This document shows positions 51,470 to 60,998 of a stretch of 64,000 bases of DNA, in pieces. The notes below the pieces were generated by a model. The model had not been told where the DNA came from, did not search any database, and saw nothing but the letters and a program-made list of their open reading frames with translations. Each line of letters starts with the position of its first letter. The first letter of the stretch is position 1. The position numbers and the translations under genes are program-made. The stretch spans positions 1-64,000 of the forward strand of contig CAVQRC010000046.1 in assembly GCA_963715045.1 (NCBI GenBank), in the 5' to 3' direction. Origin of the DNA: CAVQRC01 sp963715045 (GTDB taxonomy: Bacteria; Planctomycetota; Planctomycetia; Pirellulales; Lacipirellulaceae).

Positions 51470-54400
51470 ATGAGACGCGAGTTGATCGAAAGCGACCGCG
51501 TGTCGCGAACGTCGTATGTGGGCTGCCTGGGTGCGTTGCTTGTCGGTTCGTTCCTGGCCGCGACCGCAAGGGCCGACACGGCGGATAGCCCAGACGCGGA
51601 CGAGTTGCTGCGGCACTGCCTGGATTTAGCAGGCATCTCACAAGGCGTGTGCGCGATGGTGGGCTGTCCCGATGAAGGACTCCCGCTCGCCATGGCCCGA
51701 ACGGGGGACTTCTTTCTCCATGTGCGGGATCCGCGACCGGAGCACCTGGCGGCCGCCCGAACCGCCATCGATGCCGCGGGCCTCTATGGCAAGCAGGCCG
51801 TCGTCGAACCGGGAGGCTTCACCTGGCTCCCCTACGCCCATCGCACGATCGACTTGATCCTCGCGGTCGACTTGAATGCCGATCAGCTTGAAGAATTGTC
51901 ACCGGGCGAGATTCTAAATGCCCTGCGTCCTGGCGGCGTCGCGATCGTGGGTCGCCAGAAGGGTCTTGCCGATGCCACCGAGAGCTTCGGCATCGACCGA
52001 CTGCAGGCGTGGCTGGCAGCTTCGGATGTCGCTTCTGCACACGTGAGCGAAGACGACTTCGGAGTCTGGGCCCGGCTCACCAGACCACCACTGCCCGGCA
52101 CCGACTCCTGGAGCCACTGGGAACATGGACCGGACAACAATCCCGTCTCGACCGATACGGTGATCAAAGCGCCCTACATGACACAGTGGCTGGGGTTGCC
52201 GTTGTACGCCGCGATGCCCGCCATCACGACGTCGGCGGGGGGGAGGCTCTTCATCGCCATGGGCCACATCGCCCACCATCGCCGCGAGGAACCCTGGCTG
52301 AACACGATTCTCGCCCGCAGCGGATACAACGGACATGTGCTCTGGAAACGCAAGCTCCCGGACGGATACCTGGCCCATCGCTCGGCGTTCATCGCTACCG
52401 AAGATACGTTCTACATGATCAACCCGGACGGTCCCGGGTGCCTGTTGCTGGACCCCGAGACGGGCGAAGAGCGAGACCGAATCAAGGTCGCCGAGATCGA
52501 CGAAGACGAATGGAAATGGATGGCCATCCAGGACGGCGTGTTGTTTGCCCTGGCCGGAGATAAACAGGGAGCGACCGAGACGACCGTCGTACGCAGCCAG
52601 CAGCCGCACTGGAGTTGGGGGGAACTGAGCCGAGGGTATTACGAGAAACGCGTACCCTGGGGTTTCGGCACGACCGTCCTGGCGTTCGATTTGAATCGTC
52701 GGCAATTGTTGTGGTCGCACCGCGAGGGTGCGGGCATCGATTCGCGGGCGATGGTGATCGGCGAGGGACGGGTCTATTTCTACCGACCTGACTCGCACGT
52801 CGGTGCGTTGGACGCGGCGACGGGCCAGGCGATCTGGGCCAATAGCGACCCCGACGTAATCCGGCTGATCGAGGAACCGGGTCGCGGCCTGAGCTCGACG
52901 CCCGGATTTCGCTCCGCCTGTTTCAGCATCAGCACGCCGGGTGCCCTGATCTTCGAAGCGCAGACGCGGATGAACGTCGTGGCGTTGTCGACGACCGACG
53001 GCAAGATGATCTGGCAGCACCGCAAGACAACCAATAATCCGAACATGATCTATACGGACGGCCGTCTGTATGTGGGCGTCGGCGATGACGGGAATACGCT
53101 GGCGATTGATCCGCTCTCGGGCACCAAGCTGGACGATCTGGGTTTCAAGAAACGTTCCTGTGCCCGACTGACCGCCACGCCCGATTCCTTCTTTTGCCGC
53201 GGCTGGCCGGAAGGGCTCACGCGGTTCGACCGCGCCACCGGCAAGGTTCTGTTCAATGGTGCCTTTCGACCTTCCTGCAACGACGGCGTCGTCCCGGCGA
53301 ACGGGTTGCTGTACGTCGGTCCGTGGGCCTGCGACTGCAACCTGTCGGTGATGGGCCGGGTCGCACTCGCTTCGGCGAGCGAGTTCGAGCCCACCCCGCA
53401 GGCCGCCGCCGCTCCGCGACTGGAACTGGGGGAAGGGGACGTCCGGCAGGTCGAGCCGCTCAAGATCACCGCCAAGGACTGGCCGACCTATCGCGCCAAC
53501 CCCTCACGGACCGCCGCCAGCAGGGCCGCGACGGGCGGGCCGCTGTCACGTATCTGGGACTTCGCACCCGATAACGAACACCGTCCGACCGCGCCGATCG
53601 CTGCCGAGGGCCTCGTATTTGTCGCCGGAGACGATGGCAAGGTACGCGCGATCGATGCGGCGACTGGCCAGTTCGAAATGGTCGTTTCTGACAGCCGGGC
53701 CGATCCTGCAACCGCCCACGATCAGCCAGGGTCGGGCATACGTGGGCAGTGGCGATGGACATGTCTATGCGCTCGAGGCCCAGACGGGACGCCTGCTATG
53801 GCGGTTCCGCGTCGCTCCGGTAGATCGCCGAATCATGGTCTACGGAAACCTCTGTTCGACGTGGCCGGTCAACAGCGGCGTGCTGGTCGAAGACGGCGTC
53901 GCCTACGCGGCGGCAGGAATCATCGACTACGACGGCACGTACGTGTGTGCCCTCGATGCGATCACGGGCGACGTGAAATGGCTGAACGAGAGTTCGGGCC
54001 ATCTCGATCCCGCGTTGCGGAAGGGCGTCTCGGCGCAAGGAACGCTGACAATCGCCGACGGCCGCCTGTGGATGGCGGGTGGAAACGTCGTTTCGCCGGC
54101 CGCCTACGACCTCGAAACGGGCGAGTACCTGGCCGAACTGCCGCTCGACGGCTCGCCACGATCTAACCGCGGTGAAGAAGTGGCGATCTTCAACGACCGG
54201 TACGTCCTGCTGGGTGGCAGGCTTCGCTATTCGGCCGTCCGGAACGTGGTGAATCCAGGCAGCTTTTCGGCACGGGCGATTGAAGCCGGCGATCAGCTCG
54301 GTGCCCCACGTCAAATCACGAACGGCAAGATCGCCCCCGCCTGGGACGCAGAGCTCATGGCGGCCGTGGACGGACGAGATACGCCGCTGGAGTGTTTCGA

Positions 54401-55431
54401 AGTCGGACGAGTCGAACGGTTTCTCGAGGGTCGCGGCGAGGATCAGCGGCCCACACGGCGGTGGGTTGCCGAAGAGCTCCAGGGAAGCGACACCGTATCG
54501 ATCGCCCTGGCCCAAGACGCGATCCTCGCGGTGAGTGCTACACCCAAGCCTCGAGATTGGCGGGCGACCTGGAGTGTGTCTTCTTTCGACCGTGAAAATG
54601 GTGACCTCATCTCGCGACAGGAGTTGCGGTCTGAAGCGCTGCCCGGAGGGTTACTCATCGATCGCGAGGGACGCGTCATCGTCGCGATGCAGGACGGCCA
54701 GCTGGCTTGTTTTGGCAGCCTTGCGGCGGTCCAGGCCAGCATCGACGCCGTCGGCGAACTGGCAGACCAGGGACCGGAACAGCTCGCTGCGGCGGTTTCC
54801 TTCCTCCGCGCTGTGACCAACGCCTCGCAGTCGGTCGAAGCATACGATCTCGCCCGCGAAAAGCTGGAGTCGTTGGGAATCTCCGATCGACGAGCCGGCC
54901 GCCCGCAATGGCTGCATCACGCGGTGGCATATCTTTGGTGACGTTCCCTGGAGCGCGACGCGTCACCCGCTGGATGAAGTGTACGTCGACGAGCCTGATG
55001 TCGACCTTTCGCAGGCGTACCGGGTAGGTGAGCGGTCGCTTCGTTGGCGGGAGGTCGTGACGGGTGATTCCGACGGAACCATGGATCTGGTCGAGCTCGT
55101 TGGCTCGAAGGCCAATGTGGCCGCATATGCGTATGCCGAGGTTGACCTGCCGCAAGCCGGTGAGCTGTTGCTGAAGATCGGCAGCAACGATGGTTTCAAG
55201 TGCTGGTTTAACGGCCAGGAAGTGGGACGCTACGACGGAGGTCGCGGCTATTCGCCCGATCAGGACACGCTCCCGGTTACGGCCCAGCAGGGCCTTAACA
55301 AGATCCTCTTGAAGATCTCGCAACATGGCGGCGCATGGGCGTTCAGTGCGAGGCTCACCGATCAATCCGGAACGCCAATTGACCTGGCCCGGACGAGATC
55401 TGAAACCGAACCGAAGGCGGCCACTCCGTGA
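51470..55431 (+). CDS. PQQ-type beta-propeller protein with methyltransferase-like N-domain, frameshifted
   Basis: About 1320 residues, with shifts near 53690 and 54910. A signal peptide begins the protein (CLGALLVGSFLAATARA). Residues ~40-190 look like a class I methyltransferase fold without a clear SAM motif (GEILNALRPGGVAIVGRQKG). An eight-bladed PQQ-like propeller follows (RAMVIGEGRVYFYRPDSHVG, GALDAATGQAIWANSD, GSGDGHVYALEAQTGRLLWR, CALDAITGDVKWLNESSG). The last part (WHIFGDVPWSATRHPLDEVY, GELLLKIGSNDGFKCWFNGQ) is a jelly-roll domain of PA14-like type. No quinone-binding residues can be claimed. It ends with GTGA overlapping the next gene. Confidence 0.8.
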
Positions 55432-56676
55432 ACTCGCGATGGATCATCGCCGTGGCGTTGATGTACGCCCTGGCAGCGGGCTGGCAGCAGTCGGTCGCCT
55501 GCGATACGGGCATGGTACGCGACGCGGCGTTCGACCAGCCCCGCGACGGATACCGTCTGTGTGTCATCGCCCACTCCGACGATCCGCAACGACAGGAGAT
55601 TCTCGGTCGTCTCTCGGCGTGGCTCGAATCGACCGGCGGGAGCCTCAACCTCGAGCTCGTTGATGTCGATGCCGACGACGCCGACGTTCGTTGGAGCGAC
55701 TATGGAATCCCGTCGGCCCCGCCCGAGCTGCCCGTGGTCGTGCTGGTCGGCAAGCGGCCAGAAAACGGCAAGGATTTCTTCGTCGATTACTGGCTGCCCG
55801 AGCCGACCGCGGAAGACCTCGACGTGTTGCGGACTTCACCCGTGCGTGAGGCGATTCGCCACGAAGTTGTCAAGAACCTGGCGGTCCTGGTTCATGTGCG
55901 GGGCAGCGAGCAGGGTCGTGAACAGGCTGCCGAGGTGATCGAGCGCATTCGCGCCGAGCGGGAAGGCCAGTCGCTGGGCGTCGCCGTCGTCAGCGCTCGA
56001 CAGAAACGAACCTCGTGAACGGCTGCTGCTGTCGTTTATCGGCATCGCACCGGAGGGTCCCGACTGGCTGGGCGTCGTGTTCGGCCGGGGGAAGTTCATG
56101 GCGCCTCTGGAAGGCGAAGGAATCAGCGAAGCGGCTGTGAGCAGCCTGCTCGAGACGCTGGCCGCCGACTGCACCTGTATCCAGACGCCGTCGCGGCTGG
56201 GTGTCGACATCTTGATGCCTTGGGATCAAGCCGCCGACGAGGCCCTGGTCCGGGCGGCTCCCATCAGCCAACCGGTCGATACACTTACGGCCGTGATGTC
56301 CGCGAAAGCGTCAGCGGTCGCCGACGCGAGTCCGCCCGCTTCCATCGCCACGACCCGTTCAGCGACCATCGTGCTGTGGATGGTTGGCGGGTTGATTCTC
56401 TTTTCCGCCGCCGGCTCGGTGGTGATTCTCTGGCAGCGACAGGCGCGTAGCCCTGACGCTCCGTGTAGTCCTGACGCTCCGCGGCACGGATTCGGCCCAG
56501 CAGAACACCGCAGCCATCCGCAGCACGCGGGTCACGGAGTGCCCCGACTACAGCTCGTACTCCTGACGCTCCGTGTAGTCCTGACGCTCCGCGGCACGGA
56601 TTCGGCCCAGCAGAACGCCGCAGCCATCCGAAGCACGCGGGTCACGGAGTGCCCCGACTACAGCTCGTACTCCTGA
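55428..56676 (+). CDS. Exported protein with C-terminal membrane helix, frameshifted and extended by a repeat
   Basis: The GTG start overlaps the preceding stop (GTGA), so the two are co-translated. A signal peptide (IIAVALMYALAAGWQQSVAC) leads to a thioredoxin-like domain (GYRLCVIAHSDDPQRQEILG, APPELPVVVLVGKRPENG). A frameshift near 56005 is followed by LLLSFIGIAPEGPDWLGVVF and a membrane helix (TIVLWMVGGLILFSAAGSVV). After WQRQA the reading frame enters the 110-bp tandem array at 56451, which adds ~75 low-complexity residues (SPDAPCSPDAPRHGFGPA) before a stop. The original C-terminus was probably near the helix. Function unknown; it likely works with the PQQ protein. Confidence 0.7.
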
Positions 56677-57219
56677 CGCTCCGTGTAGTCCTGACGCTCC
56701 GCGGCACGGATTCGGCCCAGCAGAACGCCGCAGCCATCCGAAGCACGCGGGTCACGGAGTGCCCCGACTACATCTCGTACTCCTGACGCTCCGTGTAGTC
56801 CTGACGCTCCGCGGCACGGATTCGGCCCAGCAGAACGCCGCAGCCATCCGAAGCACGCGGGTCACGGAGTGCCCCGACTACATCTCGTACTCCTGACGCT
56901 CCGTGTAGTCCTGACGCTCCGCGGCACGGATTCGGCCCAGCAGAACGCCGCAGCCATCCGAAGCACGCGGGTCACGGAGTGCCCCGACTACAGCTCGTAC
57001 TCCTGACGCTCCGTGTAGTCCTGACGCTCCGCGGCACGGATTTGGCCCAGCAGAACACCGCAGCCATCCGAAGCAGCGGGTCACGGAGTGCCCCGACTAC
57101 ATCTCGTACTCCTGACGCTCCGTGTAGTCCTGACGCTCCGCGGCACGGATTCGGCCCAGCAGAACACCGCAGCCATCCGCAGCACGCGGGTCACGGAGTG
57201 CCCCGACTACAACTCGTAG
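56451..57219. repeat. 110-bp tandem repeat array, seven copies
   Basis: Copies start at 56451, 56561, 56671, 56781, 56891, 57001 and 57110, with a period of 110 bases (one copy is 109). Each unit starts with a doubled TCCTGACGCTCCG (joined by TGTAG) and ends CACGGAGTGCCCCGACTAC. The two ends are thus near inverted repeats. Units differ at only a few positions, so expansion is recent. Related single units occur at 39075-39316, 9088-9110 and 58861-58914. There are no spacers, so this is not a CRISPR array. Confidence 0.95.
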
Positions 57220-57402
57220 TCCTGACACGCCATCTGACGTTGGCCGAAACTGACATTGCCGTCACTACACACATTTGCTATCTCTTCGCCTCGATCTTGC
57301 CGAGTTCCGCCGGGTACGGTCTATTCGCCAATCGCGAACGGTGTTCAGGATGTTCTCCTCCGTGGAGGAACATGGGTCCGCCCTGTCTCGCAGAGAATCT
57401 CA

Positions 57403-58395
57403 ATGACCCGTACAGGAATCTGCTTGTTGTTCCTCTCCGCTTTGAGTCTAGGCGGATGCTCGCGTTCGCTCGATACGCAACAGATGGTGCGGTCTTTGGA
57501 TGATCTGCGCGCCGAAGTCCGACAGTTGAACGAGCGACTGCGTGACTTGGACGAGCGAGAACAGAACGCCAGCGGCAGGGCCTCCGATCTGCTCGCCGAA
57601 GTCAAGCAGTTGAACGAGTGGCTCCGTGACCTGGACAAGCGAAAGCAGAACGCCAGCGACAAGAAGTCCGAATTGCTATCGGCCGCGGCCGCGGCCTACC
57701 GAACAAAATTCGAGTGCGTGGCAGCCAATCTGGCCAACGCGGAGACCGTTGGTTACAAACGTTTCCAAGTCCGTTTCGTGAAGGCACCGGAAGGCAACGG
57801 TGGTGGCGGCGAGTCCCTGACGATGCCGGTTCCACCCTCCCTTTGTGTTGGCGCTGCCGATGTGCGTACCGTCTTCACCCAGGGCCCGTTTCAACAGACC
57901 GGCAATCAACTCGACCTGGCGATTGAGGGAGACGGGTTCTTCGCCGCCAAGGATCCGGCAGGCGCCGGTCGGCTTTACACTCGGTCCGGCAACCTGGGAA
58001 TCAACGCGAATAACCAGCTCGTGCTTGGCTCGGCATCCAACGTCAAACTGCTCGACCCGAGCGTGACCATTCCCAGCGACGCGACCGCGATCGTGGTCTC
58101 GACCGACGGCCAGGTCCTGATCCAACAGCCGGGGTCACCGGAACTCAGTACTATCGGGACGATCCAGCTCTTTACCTTTATCAACCCCGTTGGTCTCGAG
58201 AACCTACAAGACGGCTTTTTTCGCGAAACGGAAGCGTCAGGAACCGCCCAGCTCAGAACTCCAGGAACGGGAGGGGCCGGGTTGATCCGTCAGGGAGCCC
58301 TGGAAGCATCGAATGTCGAGATTCGTACAGAGCTGCTCGACGCGGTACGTACAGTGGGTCGACTGCAGACGATTGAGTCCAACCTCGTGAGGTAG
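57403..58395 (+). CDS. FlgG-like flagellar rod/hook protein with lipoprotein signal
   Basis: A 330-residue protein. The ATG at 57403 gives a lipoprotein signal (ICLLFLSALSLGGC, Cys19). A coiled coil follows at ~25-85 (MVRSLDDLRAEVRQLNERLR, with a second AEVKQLNEWLRDLDKR copy). The body is a flagellar rod/hook domain: VAANLANAETVGYKRFQV, QGPFQQTGNQLDLAIEGDGF, LYTRSGNLGINANNQLVL and ETEASGTAQLRTPGTGGAGL then IRQGALEASNVE. The C-terminal helix of true FlgG is replaced by a short TELLDAVRTVGRLQTIESNL. It has no flagellar neighbours. It may form a lipid-anchored periplasmic structure unrelated to motility; that is inference. Confidence 0.85.
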   Translation: MTRTGICLLFLSALSLGGCSRSLDTQQMVRSLDDLRAEVRQLNERLRDLDEREQNASGRASDLLAEVKQLNEWLRDLDKRKQNASDKKSELLSAAAAAYRTKFECVAANLANAETVGYKRFQVRFVKAPEGNGGGGESLTMPVPPSLCVGAADVRTVFTQGPFQQTGNQLDLAIEGDGFFAAKDPAGAGRLYTRSGNLGINANNQLVLGSASNVKLLDPSVTIPSDATAIVVSTDGQVLIQQPGSPELSTIGTIQLFTFINPVGLENLQDGFFRETEASGTAQLRTPGTGGAGLIRQGALEASNVEIRTELLDAVRTVGRLQTIESNLVR

Positions 58396-58488
58396 ATGTC
58401 GCAAAGACGTGTGGCGGCACAGTGTATCGGGCACCTCTCTTGTACAATGCTGGCGGGGGGAGTCGACTGGAGGCACCGGAGACACACC

Positions 58489-58857
58489 ATGCGGCCTGAT
58501 CGAGGAGCGGACGGCAACGAGCTGATCCCTCATGTCGTCGACGATTTCTGGGAAGTGGAGGACCAGGGGCAGCAGAGCGATTCCGTTCTGGTCCGGCCGC
58601 CCACGTCGTACCGCCAGGCGTTCGGCGACGAACCGATCCGCGTCGGAATTGTCGAGTTCCGGATCATGCTGTTTCTGGCCAGTCGGCCCTATCATGCCTT
58701 CACCCGCCGCCAGATCGCCGACGCCGTGGCGGCCGATGGCGACCCTATCGGCAACGAGGCTGTTGACGATCACGTCGCGATTCTACGCGAACAACTGGGC
58801 GTGTTACACGACTTTGTGCAAACCGTCCCTTATGTCGGCTATCGCTACAAGGCGTAG
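58489..58857 (+). CDS. Stand-alone winged-helix (OmpR/PhoB-type) DNA-binding protein
   Basis: A 122-residue protein consisting of a transcriptional-regulator C-terminal domain. The pattern LGIVEFRI.LFLASRP is seen as VGIVEFRIMLFLASRPYHAF, followed by TRRQIADAVAADGDP, DDHVAILREQLGVLHDFVQT and the end VPYVGYRYKA. No receiver domain is attached. GGAG lies 11 bases before the ATG at 58489. Upstream, TTGTACAATGC (58440-58450) could belong to its promoter. It follows the FlgG-like gene by about 93 bases; a shared role is unproven. Confidence 0.85.
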   Translation: MRPDRGADGNELIPHVVDDFWEVEDQGQQSDSVLVRPPTSYRQAFGDEPIRVGIVEFRIMLFLASRPYHAFTRRQIADAVAADGDPIGNEAVDDHVAILREQLGVLHDFVQTVPYVGYRYKA

Positions 58858-58860
58858 TCG

Positions 58861-58914
58861 ATGAGGCCACGGCCATCCGCGTGCGCGGGTCACGGGCACG
58901 GAGTGACCCGACTA
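58861..58914. repeat. Right-end fragment of the GTAG repeat
   Basis: GGCCATCCGCGTGCGCGGGTC, then CACGGAGTGACCCGACTAC, match the right half of the 110-bp unit. It starts directly after the winged-helix stop codon. Confidence 0.6.
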
Positions 58915-58946
58915 CAGCAGACCGCCGCGGCAGCCTGTTAAAGCCG

Positions 58947-59345
58947 TCAGTCGAACGAGTAGCCGGCGAAGTAGAGCTCCGACGGCTGGTCGTTGTCATA
59001 CAGCACGACGTAGCGGGCCTGACCACGCTCAAGGTCGTCCCAGAACGTGTCTCCCTCGATGACATCGGCCCGGGTCGGCTTGTCGGTACCGAAGTACTCC
59101 TCGAGCTCGTCTGTCGAAAACGGGGCCGCGCAGCAGTAATCGGGCCGCGTCGTGACCTGCTGGATGTCAAGAATCGAAGCCGTCCCGTCGGCATCGGCCA
59201 TTTCGAGGGCTTCCTCAGGCGACGACGGCCCCAGCTCCGCGCCGTTGAACTCCCCGCTCGCAAATACCTCGCCGCGGAGCTTATCCAGGGCGGACTGGAC
59301 GTCCGGATCATAAGACACAAAGTACTCGTAAGGCTCGGCTCCCAT
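58947..59345 (-). CDS. Conserved small hypothetical protein
   Basis: 132 residues from the Met at 59345 (GAEPYEYFVSYDPDVQSALD). It is acidic and compact: ELGPSSPEEALEMADADGTA, SILDIQQVTTRPDYCCAAPF, RGQARYVVLYDNDQPSELYF, with the end AGYSFD. The regular alternation suggests a single alpha/beta domain. I recognise the general pattern of a widespread uncharacterised bacterial family with the N-terminus PYEYFVxYxxD, but no function. No signal peptide. An alternative start is 59369. Confidence 0.75.
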   Translation of the reverse strand: MGAEPYEYFVSYDPDVQSALDKLRGEVFASGEFNGAELGPSSPEEALEMADADGTASILDIQQVTTRPDYCCAAPFSTDELEEYFGTDKPTRADVIEGDTFWDDLERGQARYVVLYDNDQPSELYFAGYSFD

Positions 59346-59869
59346 GCTGGATTGCTCCGTCGAAATCAAGGGGTGAATGGCGAAAACAGACAGTACCTAG
59401 AGAACCTAGGTCAAGTTCCGTGAGCAGCCAATCGAGAGGGCAGGGGGCGTCTCGATTCTGTGTGCCAGCGAAGGGGCCGTGGTGGCTGGCCGACGTCTCG
59501 AGCGGCAATTCCCGCACGACCGGATCCGGGATCAGGGATCAGGGATCAGGGTCTCAGGGGTCGCGGGGTCGGGGGTCAGGGGTCGGGGGGCAGGAGTCGC
59601 GAGCACACGGATCTGGTAGCTGTCGCCGGTTTGCCGGTTTGCCGCTGTGCTCGTCCTCCGCGGCGGCTCGTGCCAAGCAGCCGGCGATCGGCTAGATTGA
59701 ATTCCGCGGCACGATCCGGGCCCAACACACTGGTGCCCGCCGCCGTGCTCTCAACAGCGACCGCCGTCAGGTCGGACGCCAGCTGAGCCGTTCAGAGTGA
59801 GTGGTGGCCGTCAGGGCCGCCGAGGACCCCGTGGGTTGTAATTCAAGAAACTGATCCGGGAGGTGAATC
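59346..59869. other. Intergenic region with G-rich repeat
   Basis: Holds a 72-base run (59523-59594) of imperfect GGGATCAGGGATCAGGG and GGGGTCGGGGGTCAGGGGTC units that could form G-quadruplexes. A reverse-complement relative (CCCCTGACCCCCGACCCCTGA) occurs at 31388-31408. No gene seen. Confidence 0.6.
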
Positions 59870-60064
59870 ATGTGCGTTCATTTGCAGCAACTTTACGCAC
59901 TTTGTCAGGAACACGAACTCAAGATTGGCGGCTCGGACCTGATCCGCGTCGTGTGCCAGCAATGCGGTGAGCAGGAAGTCTGCCCCTCGATGTTGATGGA
60001 CGAGTACGACGCGCAGCAGTCGCAGCAGGGGAGCCATCCCCAGACCGAAGAGTCGCCGAACTGA
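59870..60064 (+). CDS. Small zinc-ribbon-like protein
   Basis: A 64-residue protein with a strong ribosome site (GGGAGGTGA, 7 bases before the ATG). Two Cys-rich knuckles are visible: LCQEHELKIGGSDLIRVVC and QQCGEQEVCPSML. The spacing suggests a small zinc-binding fold. The tail is Gln- and Glu-rich (YDAQQSQQGSHPQTEESPN). It is too short for more, but the start signal and codon pattern support a real gene. Possible roles are RNA- or protein-binding adaptor. Confidence 0.75.
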   Translation: MCVHLQQLYALCQEHELKIGGSDLIRVVCQQCGEQEVCPSMLMDEYDAQQSQQGSHPQTEESPN

Positions 60065-60120
60065 AACCCAGGACCGCATCGCCGAAGTGATTGCCGGGCC
60101 AGGGTCGCGGCCGGCGTGGC

Positions 60121-60960
60121 TCACCGGCCGTAGCTTCCCTGCTGCAGGCCGCCCGGGTCGACCGGCGGATCGATGTTGAGTGCCTTGCGAACTTCCCCGC
60201 CCGCTTTGCGGTACCACTCAAACAGCGTCATCATGTCGACGCCGACGTTGAAGTGCTTCACGCCCATTTCCAGATACGGTTCCATCCCCGCGGGCCCGTT
60301 GAGTTCGACGCGGGGCACGACACCCATCTTGAGAGCCGTCTGAATCACGTGCCGCTCGGCTTCTTTGACGCGGGGGTGGGTCGTCTGCCCGGCCAGGCCC
60401 AGACTCATCGAGTAGTCCGCGGGACCGAACTGGATCATGTCGACACCGTCCACTGAAAGAATCGCCTCGAGATCCTCGACGGCGGATTCCTTTTCGATCA
60501 TCAGCGCCACGACCGCCTCCTGCAGAGCGTCGACAAACTGCTGCGAGGCGCCTTCCAGCACGACCCCCACGTCGCGCCGCATGCCCACGCCGTGGCGGCC
60601 CCCCGACGAAGGCGCTTCGGCACGCACCGCACGCACGCATTCTTCCGCGTCGGCAACGGTCCGAATGTCGGCGAACAGCAGATTCTGAATCCCTGATCCG
60701 ATCGCCCGGATCGTGAGGTACGTCCGCGGTTCCTGTTCGATCTTCATCATCGCCGACATGTGCCCGAACAAGTCGACGGCCCGGCCCAGATTCTCGAGCG
60801 CGTACAGGTCGTACGGAGCGTACTCGCCCACGAATTCGACGTAGTCGAACATCCCCGAGTGGCCGATCAGCTCGACCGTCGTCGGCCAGGAACTGAGAAT
60901 CCGCGTACCGAGACTCGGTTTACCGGCACGGATGAGCTCTCGTAGTCGATTGGCCCGCAC
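60121..60960 (-). CDS. HpcH/HpaI-type class II aldolase
   Basis: A 279-residue TIM-barrel aldolase that cleaves 2-keto-3-deoxy or 4-hydroxy-2-oxo acids with a divalent metal. Family motifs include GTRILSSWPTTVELIGHSGM, FDYVEFVGEYAPYD, ALMIEKESAVEDLEAILSVD and DMIQFGPADYSMSLGLAG, where the Glu and Asp should bind the metal. It follows the PL22-type gene by 38 bases on the same strand. An oligogalacturonate lyase upstream makes a uronate-catabolism aldolase (GarL- or KDR-like) plausible; this is inference from context. Confidence 0.9.
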   Translation of the reverse strand: MRANRLRELIRAGKPSLGTRILSSWPTTVELIGHSGMFDYVEFVGEYAPYDLYALENLGRAVDLFGHMSAMMKIEQEPRTYLTIRAIGSGIQNLLFADIRTVADAEECVRAVRAEAPSSGGRHGVGMRRDVGVVLEGASQQFVDALQEAVVALMIEKESAVEDLEAILSVDGVDMIQFGPADYSMSLGLAGQTTHPRVKEAERHVIQTALKMGVVPRVELNGPAGMEPYLEMGVKHFNVGVDMMTLFEWYRKAGGEVRKALNIDPPVDPGGLQQGSYGR

Positions 60961-60998
60961 GAGACGTTCCTTTCAAATCGGGTGGGATGATTCGGGCA

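Noticed and set aside
56451..57219. Possible CRISPR array
   Set aside because: The whole 110-bp unit repeats with no unique spacers, and no cas genes are near.
56979..57503. Plus-strand frame of 174 codons
   Set aside because: Its first half is the tandem repeat and its second half is out of frame with the FlgG-like lipoprotein.
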